Source of the DNA: Silurus meridionalis
Lineage: Eukaryota > Chordata > Actinopteri > Siluriformes > Siluridae
Length of the DNA stretch: 64,000 bases
Reading direction: 5' to 3'
Assembly: GCF_014805685.1 (NCBI RefSeq)
Contig: NC_060884.1
Coordinates: 12,178,356-12,242,355 of the forward strand
The position numbers and the translations under genes were made by a program. Numbering within the stretch: position 1 is the first letter of the stretch; the number at the start of each line of letters is the position of its first letter. Below the pieces are notes generated by a model. The model searched no databases, was not told where the DNA came from, and saw only the letters and a list, made by a program, of their open reading frames with translations. Positions 57,410 through 64,000 of the stretch are shown in pieces.

Positions 57410-58809
57410 CTAAAGGCATTATTGAAAGATAGTTACATTCTTTAAGAAGCATATATTTAAAATGGATCTATGTCTGCCTTAAAGTAAAAAGCTTTTTATT
57501 TGCTATATTGGTGGAATTGAGCGTTAAAATCAAATGTTTTTAATTAGTTAACCTTTGTGTAACTGAAGTTATTGATTTTAGTTTCATATTTATTAAAGCA
57601 ACATAAAATTGGTGTACACCAGCATTTTAAAATGTATATTCAGTACTTTACACATTTAGTCCTGAATGTCAAAAAGGCATTAGTGGAACCTTTTATAGTT
57701 TGGTCTTGGTGCTCTGTATGAACTTTAGACAGATTTTATTTTATGGCTTTACATGTTAGTGTGTGTTTTACACAGATTTAAACAAATTGTTATTTTCTTC
57801 TCCAAACTATGCCGATCAGTATTCATTTAAATGTCACTTCTATTTCTCCTCTAACTGGTAAAAAGGTATAAAATGTCTTCATATTAAGTATATTTCCCAG
57901 TTGTAACATGGCTGTGATTTAGTTTTGATCTGTCTTTATGTGCATGATAATATGAGGATTAATGCAAGCTCTATTATAAGTCTGCATGTGGAAACATGTC
58001 TAAACAGAAATCTTGACTGAAAAAATTATAATTAGCTGAGGAATGTGAATCAACTCTAAATTCACACCCATGCCTAAGAATTGCTTAGAGGCAAGTTTTT
58101 TCCCTGTTTATACTTGAAAAGGAATTTTTTATAATCAAAAGTATGATTACAGCTGTATTGTTAGAATAAGGAAGGATACTGAAAATCAATTACTCTCTGA
58201 GCAAATTTTACAAATATCACTTGGTTGTGTTAACAAAGCTAACCTGTTGTTCCTTGGTCTAAACAGAGAAGCAATTCAGACACTCTTGCTCTTAGAGCCC
58301 TGGGCAAGAGGCATGTTCACATCCAACACGTGTGGAACTGAGTGTGCACACAAGTCCCAATTTACCAGTCTTAGCATTTTATAATGCTACTTAAATACTT
58401 CCTACTTTTCAGTTTGAGTGCATGATTTCATGATTTGTAAGCTGGTGATGACCTGATTTCATTTTGATAACCTAAGTTTCCACATTTTGATACTAGGAAC
58501 TTTTGTTTGCATTCATGTTCAAGTTGTCTGGGTGTTGTAAACACATTTGTTTACAGAATATTTATAAACCTTCCAATCCTACAGCATTGCTGCAATATTT
58601 TTAGTTTCCATCTTGCCTCTCTGAGCAAGCTGTTGCTACAGTAGATGTTTTTCAAACAAATGCAAACTTCAGTCATTACATTCACTTAGTAATAAGGAGA
58701 GACACGTGACTAATTAAATGTTGTGCCTAATTGATATTAGCATTATATGTGTAAGTAAATACTTTTAATTTTATATGCAGGTACAAAGTTATAATGCAAT
58801 AACCTTATA

Positions 58810-59747
58810 CAGTGAGAAAAATAAGTATTTGAACACCCTGCTATTTTGCAAGTTCTCCCACTTAGAAATCATGGAGGGGTCTGAAATTGTCATCGTAGGT
58901 GCATGTCCACTGTGAGAGACATAATCTAAAAAGAAAAATCCAGAAATTACAATATATATTATTTTTAAACTATTTATTTGTACGATACATCTGCAAATAA
59001 GTATTTGAACACCTGTCTATCAGCTAGAATTCTGACCCTCAAAGACCTGTTAGTCTGCCTTTAACATGTCCACCTCCACTACATTTATTATCCTAAATTA
59101 GATGCACCTGTTTGAGGTCGTTAGCTGCATAAAGACACCTGTCCACCCCATACAATCAGTAAGAATCCAACTACTAACATGGCCAAGAGCAAAGAGCTGT
59201 CCAAAGACACTAGAAACAAAATTGTACACCTCCACAAGGCTGGAAAGGGCTACGGGGAATAAGGGCTACAAGGAGTGGCTCTGTAAGAAGCATATCAAGG
59301 TTCTGGCGTGGCCTAGCCAGTCTCCAGACCTAAACCCAATAGAGAATCTTTGGAGGGAGCTCAAACTCCGTGTTTCTCAGCGACAGGCCAGAAACCTGAC
59401 TGATCTACAGAAGATCTGTGTGGAGGAGTGGGCCAAAATCCATCCTGCAGTGTGTGCAAACCTGGTGAAAAACTACAGGAAACGTTTGACCTTTGTCATT
59501 GCAAACAAAGGCTACTGTACCAAATATTAACATTGACTTTCTCAGGTGTTCAAATACTTATTTGCAGCTGTATCATACAAATAAATAGTTAAAAAATCAT
59601 ACATTGTGTTTTCTGGATTTTTTTTTTTTAGATTATGTCTCTCACAGTGGACATGCACCTACGATGACAATTTCAGACCCCTCCATGATTTCTAAGTGGG
59701 AGAAGTTGCAAAATAGCAGGGTGTTCAAATACTTATTTTCCTCACTG
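58810..59747 (+). mobile_element. Internally deleted Tc1-like transposon (family A)
   Basis: TA-flanked, 938 bp, with the same ends as the 21.2 kb element. Transposase start [20 protein letters not shown] (59179) runs only to GKGYG, then jumps at about 59258 to the C-terminal part ([20 protein letters not shown] ... KGYCTKY stop). About 630 bp of core is missing. It lies about 1.7 kb upstream of the mitf-M promoter. Confidence 0.93.
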
Positions 59748-60149
59748 TATATGTAGTGATTACAGTTATCATAACTAGGAAGGCTAAATAGTGTTCAATC
59801 AAATTGAACACACATGACTTCATAACATAAAATTCATATGATAAATTACATTACAAAAACTTTCCAAAAAATGGTTAGTAAATATTCACAAGTTGGTTTG
59901 TGAACATACATTTATTTATCCAACTATAGTATATACAGTACCAGTCAAAAGGTTTCACACAGCTTCTCCTTCAGTGTTTTTTCTTTATTTTCAACATTGT
60001 ACATCAATATTGAAGACATCCAAACTATGAAAGAACATGTATGAAAATAGGATAATAATAGTGCCTGACTAGTGTGAATGAGCACAATTGAGTCGAAGGA
60101 CAGAGGTGCCAGGACTGGCACAGGGGTCAAGGTTGTAAAACCTGGTAAA

Positions 60150-61298
60150 AGTGAGCGGGGTGGACCATCGCAGAGGTCTTGGAGGGACACTGCAGAGGAC
60201 TAAGCCTTAGAGGCTGCCACACTCCGGGTGGAGTGAGCTCTGACCTCGAATGGAGCGGGGAGACTAGCGGACCCTTAAGAAGAAACAATAGCGTCAATAA
60301 TCCACCTGCTGAGCATCTGCATATGAGCAGGAAAGCCTCTCCTCGGAGGGCTGTAGCAGATGAACAGTTGTTCCAACTTTCTCAAGGGACTCGAACGGTG
60401 GACATAACAGTCCAGCGCTCGGACCAGGCACAGCTGGTTAAATCGCTCCTGGTCTGGGTTCAGGAATGGAGGAGGGTTGATATCTTGGAGCCTGACAGGT
60501 CATGGGATGACTGAGGGCACCTTGAGGACGTAACCCGCTCTAGGGTGCAGGAAGACACTGGTCATACCTGGAGTAAACTCCAGGAAAGAGGGGACCACAG
60601 AGAGGGCCTGCAAATCATCCACTCTCCTCAGAAAGCAGATGGCCAGCAAGAAAGCGGTCTTAATGGACAAGTGCCTCAGTCTCAGCCAAAGGCTCGAAGG
60701 GGGGCTCGGATAGAGCCTCCAACACTATGGCCAGGTCCCAACCAGGCACTCTGGGATGCACCGGATGCACCGGTGCCGCAGAGAAAACCTGTCAGAAGTG
60801 GGTCTCTGCCCAGTGAATGGTCAGACACGGGGGCATGATACACCAAAACGGCGGATGTGTAGACTTTACTGGTGGACGGAGCGAACCCTTTTGCCATCTG
60901 CTTCTGCAGAAACTCCAGCACTGAACCAACTGGGCAGTGGACTGGGTCCAATTGGTGCCGAGAGCACCACGCAGTGAACAGACGCCATCTCGTGGCATAC
61001 GACCTCCTCGTGGTGGAAGCTCTGGATTGGAGAATGTACTCTACCACCTCGGTGGAGAGACCAAGCCTTTGAGCTGTGCCCCTTCAGGGGCCACAGCCAC
61101 AGCTTCCACAACTCGGGAGATAAGATCCCTCCTCAGAAGAATTTCCCATGGAGACTGCTCGAGGAGGGCCACCAGGTCCATGAACCACGGATGGCCCGGC
61201 CACCACGGGGCTACCAGGAGAAGACGGACTCCGTCCTGGCGAATTTTCTCCAGAACTCCCGGAAGCATCGCAACGGTGGGGAAGGCGTAAAGATGCAT
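60150..61298 (-). pseudogene. DIRS post-RNase H linker and tyrosine recombinase, broken
   Basis: Starts MHLYAFPTVAMLPGVLEKIR (61298), continues into STTRRSYATRWRLFTAWCSR and PSTSKVYTSAVLVYH, the core-binding domain (about 61010-60850). The catalytic C-terminus is in other frames, with AHSTRSVAASKA near 60198-60240, matching the H-x-x-R motif. Several frameshifts and stops; not functional. Confidence 0.82.
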
Positions 61299-61569
61299 CC
61301 TTTAGATCTACTGTGACAAACCAGTCCTCGTATCTGAACTGAGACACAACCTGCTTGAGGGTCAGCATCTTGAATCGGGGCCTCATCGAAGAGCGGTTCA
61401 GCTGATGTTGATCTAGGATAGGATGCAACCCACCGTCCTTTTTGGGAATTATGAAGTACCGGCTGTAGAACCCGGACTCTCTGTCTGATGGAGGGACCAC
61501 CTCGATGGCCTCTTTCCTCAGGAGAGTATCTACTTCTCGTTCCAGGACCAGAGCCTGCTTGCTTCTCAC
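61290..61569 (-). pseudogene. DIRS reverse transcriptase, N-terminal fragment
   Basis: Reads KQALVLEREVDTLLRKEAIE, SGFYSRYFIIPKKDGGLHPI, and FVTVDLKDA, the first RT motifs. It then stops at a deletion junction near 61296. The catalytic YIDDW block and RNase H are absent. Confidence 0.85.
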
Positions 61570-61676
61570 CAGAGTGAGTGAGAGCCCGTTGAACTAGGGC
61601 GGGCGAGACCCGAACTGAATCACGTCGCCTCGCTCTACAGTACGCAGGACCACAGAGACAGGTCTGGCAAAGCCCT

Positions 61677-62315
61677 TCAAGCTGCCATGTTTTCCCTTAA
61701 GGGTATTAGTCCCTCAAGATTGACCTCCGGTGTGTCCAGAGCCGGGGCAGTGCCCAAATGCGGCTCTGGAAATGAGACCTCCTTCTCTGCAACGATGCCG
61801 AGCAGAACCAAAGGAGGGAGCTCGGTGTAGCTGGCCATGTCCTGAAGCACATTTTGTGACAGGGTTAACGATCCAGGTCCCTGAAGGGGCTGGGGGGAAA
61901 TGGGCACTGAGAAAAGTGGTGCTACATGCCCCCGGTCATCTCTCCACAGGACACATATGACAGTCCTCAGATCTGTCACCTCACGGGGCTTTGACCCAGA
62001 GCACGTCACGACAGTCTGTCTCTTTACTTGGCGGTACAAAGTCAGGGTTGGGGCTGCGCCCGCCGAGCAGCCCCATAATGTCCGGGGTTTTAGGGAAGAT
62101 GCCACACCCGGGGAGAGATAGCGTCCTAGCATCTCTTCAACCGGTGGCATGACACCATAGCCATTATCCCCATGCCCTAAGATGTTGGAATAAACCGCGA
62201 TCTTGGGGCTGAAGGGGTGGGACAAGAAAGGCCACACCCAGGACCTGAACACCTCGGTGTGCAGGTCAGGGAAAAATGTCAAGCCCTGACACGGAGGCTG
62301 TGACGCTGGGGGCAA
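61677..62315 (-). pseudogene. DIRS gag-like ORF
   Basis: An open 212-codon frame. It contains LTFFPDLHTEVFRSW, KIAVYSNILGHGDNGYG, MPPVEEMLGRYLSPGVASSL, typical of the first ORF of fish DIRS elements. The second half diverges from what I expect (charged helices are replaced by Cys/Val-rich sequence), which suggests a frameshift. Confidence 0.75.
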
Positions 62316-64000
62316 AAAACATTCATTGAGCTTGCTCGAAGGAGAGACTTTATGCTCATATGCCAGCCAAGCTATATCCAGCTCCTAAACGGCATGTGTC
62401 ACAACTTCCAGGAGCTTCTCGCTTCCGGGTACGCAGTTCACATTCGGAACAATCGCTTGCTTTTTAGACATTTACCACTTACCTGAAGGGTACAAACACA
62501 CACAGAGCAGTTCATGGACAAACAGAATCTAAAGCTGGCTTCTCTCCAGGTGCACTTTATAATCCCTGGTCGTGATGTCACACCTCAAACACACTTCAAT
62601 TTTGACTGATTAGTCTCATTATTCAGTGCATGGACAACGCAGTCACGTTCCCTAAGCGTTCCGACGCAGCTCGAGTTCCTGAAAGGGAACCACAATTCAG
62701 TATCTGTCTGTTCACCCTCTCACCATCTAACCAATACATGGCAGTTAGAACCAAAAATCTCTGGACTCTTGAACTCTTCAGACCAAAGAACAGTTTTCAC
62801 TGGTCTAATGTCCATTCCTTGTGTTTCTTAGTTCAAGCAGTCTCCTCTGCTTTTTGTTCTTCTAGAGTAATGGTTTCTTTGACACAATTCAACCAAGAAG
62901 GCCTGACTCACACAGTCTAAACTAAAATATGTCTGCTAAATCTGAGTTCTGATGCTGGTAATTGTAATAAACTTATCCTCTGCAGCAGAGGTAGCTCTTG
63001 GCTTACCTGTGATGGTCTTAAGAGCCTGTTTCGTCATAGCATTTAATGATTTTGGACACTCCACTTGGGAATACATTGAGTTTTAAATTATTTGGAAGTG
63101 TTTCTCACCATAATATGAATTTGTACAGTAGTTGTAGCATCACTAATTGGCCTATTGACTCTTTACTCACCCTTCCTCTATACAAGACAACTGATGGTCT
63201 AAAGCACATTAAGAAGGCAATAACTGCACAAATTACCTATTGACAAGGTACAGCTGTGAAGTGAAAACCATTCCAGGTTACTAACTCATAAATCTGAAAA
63301 GAGATAATGATAGTGATTATGAATATGATTACAAATTTTTATGTGAAATTAACACATTTCTTGGTTAAAAAAAACTACTTGTTAAATGTTCGAATCATTA
63401 GCATTGAGTGCCTGCAAGTTTATCAATGATTTTAAAAACATTAAAAGTTTCCTATTTTGCCATTTTCATCATCCCCCTTCTCTTTTCAACCCAGTATGTG
63501 TTTTTTTATTAAACAAGGCTTTTGTGGTGAAGTGTGAGGATTTGGAATATACAGAAATTATTGTCTGAAATGTTTGATGTTCTTTGGTTCTTTAACAGTT
63601 TGTGCTGGAAATATGGCATGACGTGAGAATAGTGTGGGGGTGGACTTTATGAACGCAAACTAAGAGGTGGTGCATGTTACAGACAGTTCCCTCCAGCCCA
63701 AATGAACCTTGGCTAAAAAAAATAAGAATGCTCCCCTTGTTCCCCTTTATCTTTTTTGTAAGTTTATGGCATCTTCCTTTGGCCTGAGGTCTTTGGAATA
63801 AGAAGATTGCATTCTAAATAGAAGCTATGTTCTCAAAAAGAAAAAGAAAAAAAGAGAGAAACACAACCCTGCAGTTAATGCAGCATTGCTGATGATGTCA
63901 GTGTAATGGTCAGTCTGTTTCACCTAATCACCAGAAAGAGAAGCATCTCATGTCTTTGAATTGTTATTGACTTTAAAAGAAATTTTTAGCAGATGGGTTT

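Larger units (their letters stand above)
60062..62692 (-). mobile_element. DIRS-type tyrosine-recombinase retrotransposon, internally deleted
   Basis: Order on the minus strand: terminal sequence GGTTCCC...GGAACGC (62692-62640), gag-like ORF, the start of reverse transcriptase, then linker and tyrosine recombinase. Most of RT and RNase H is missing. It sits inside a Tc1 copy, so it arrived later. GC content is much higher than the surroundings. Confidence 0.85.
59936..63290 (-). mobile_element. Tc1-like transposon (family F) split by a DIRS insertion
   Basis: The left end starts CAGTACCAGTCAAAAGG, a classic fish Tc1 terminus, with subterminal sequence to about 60060. The remaining transposase region resumes near 62700 and runs to about 63290 on the minus strand (e.g. 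the complement of 'ccaaagaacagttttcactg', 'cttatcctctgcagcagagg', 'gcacattaagaaggcaataa'). The right inverted repeat is not recognisable. Coding frames are broken. Confidence 0.8.

Noticed and set aside
59102..59530. 142-codon ORF as a gene
   Set aside because: It runs through the Tc1 inverted-repeat side and then the transposase C-terminus across a deletion; a transposon fragment.

Overview
The window is vertebrate nuclear DNA. Coding exons are short and spliced, introns are AT-rich, microsatellites are abundant, and decayed Tc1/mariner copies, non-LTR (LINE) pieces, a DIRS-type retrotransposon and a tRNA-derived SINE are scattered throughout. The repeat repertoire and a melanocyte-type (M) first exon of MITF indicate a teleost fish. 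Some repeats (TCAAG-tailed, 'tttattgtcat' 3' ends) resemble those I associate with otophysan fish such as catfish, but I cannot name the species from sequence alone.

Two genes are supported. (1) mdfic2 (MyoD family inhibitor domain containing 2), plus strand, three coding exons between 30680 and 34577, with a cysteine-rich MDFI domain in the last exon. (2) mitf, probably mitfa, minus strand, 56864 to 53808. It has the M exon, the transactivation exon, the complete basic helix-loop-helix leucine zipper exons and the terminal exon. The genes are convergent. From memory this matches the mammalian MITF / MDFIC2 arrangement next to FOXP1, which would place foxp1 off the left edge. The mitf-M promoter (TATA box plus CRE) lies at about 57.06-57.11 kb.

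Layout. 1-30 kb: gene desert with Tc1 relics, a LINE with a Tc1 nested in it (20.9-23.7 kb), a DIRS terminal fragment, and a cluster of Tc1 derivatives at 23.7-26.8 kb. 30.7-34.6 kb: mdfic2. 34.6-53.7 kb: intergenic, with one SINE flanked by a perfect 16-bp duplication, a LINE 3' end, large tetranucleotide arrays, and several complex non-coding blocks that may be conserved regulatory elements. 53.8-57.1 kb: mitf. 57.1-64 kb: region upstream of mitf-M, with a deleted Tc1 copy and an internally deleted DIRS element sitting inside another Tc1 copy.

Most notable observations: the conserved C-terminal tail of mitf is present but split over three reading frames, so the encoded protein would end early and lose the serine-rich tail; an 81-bp phase-matched exon lies between the mitf exons where mammals have the short CIFPTE insert; and several transposons are nested or carry internal deletions that appear to use short microhomologies. 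I found no viral genes, CRISPR arrays or bacterial features.
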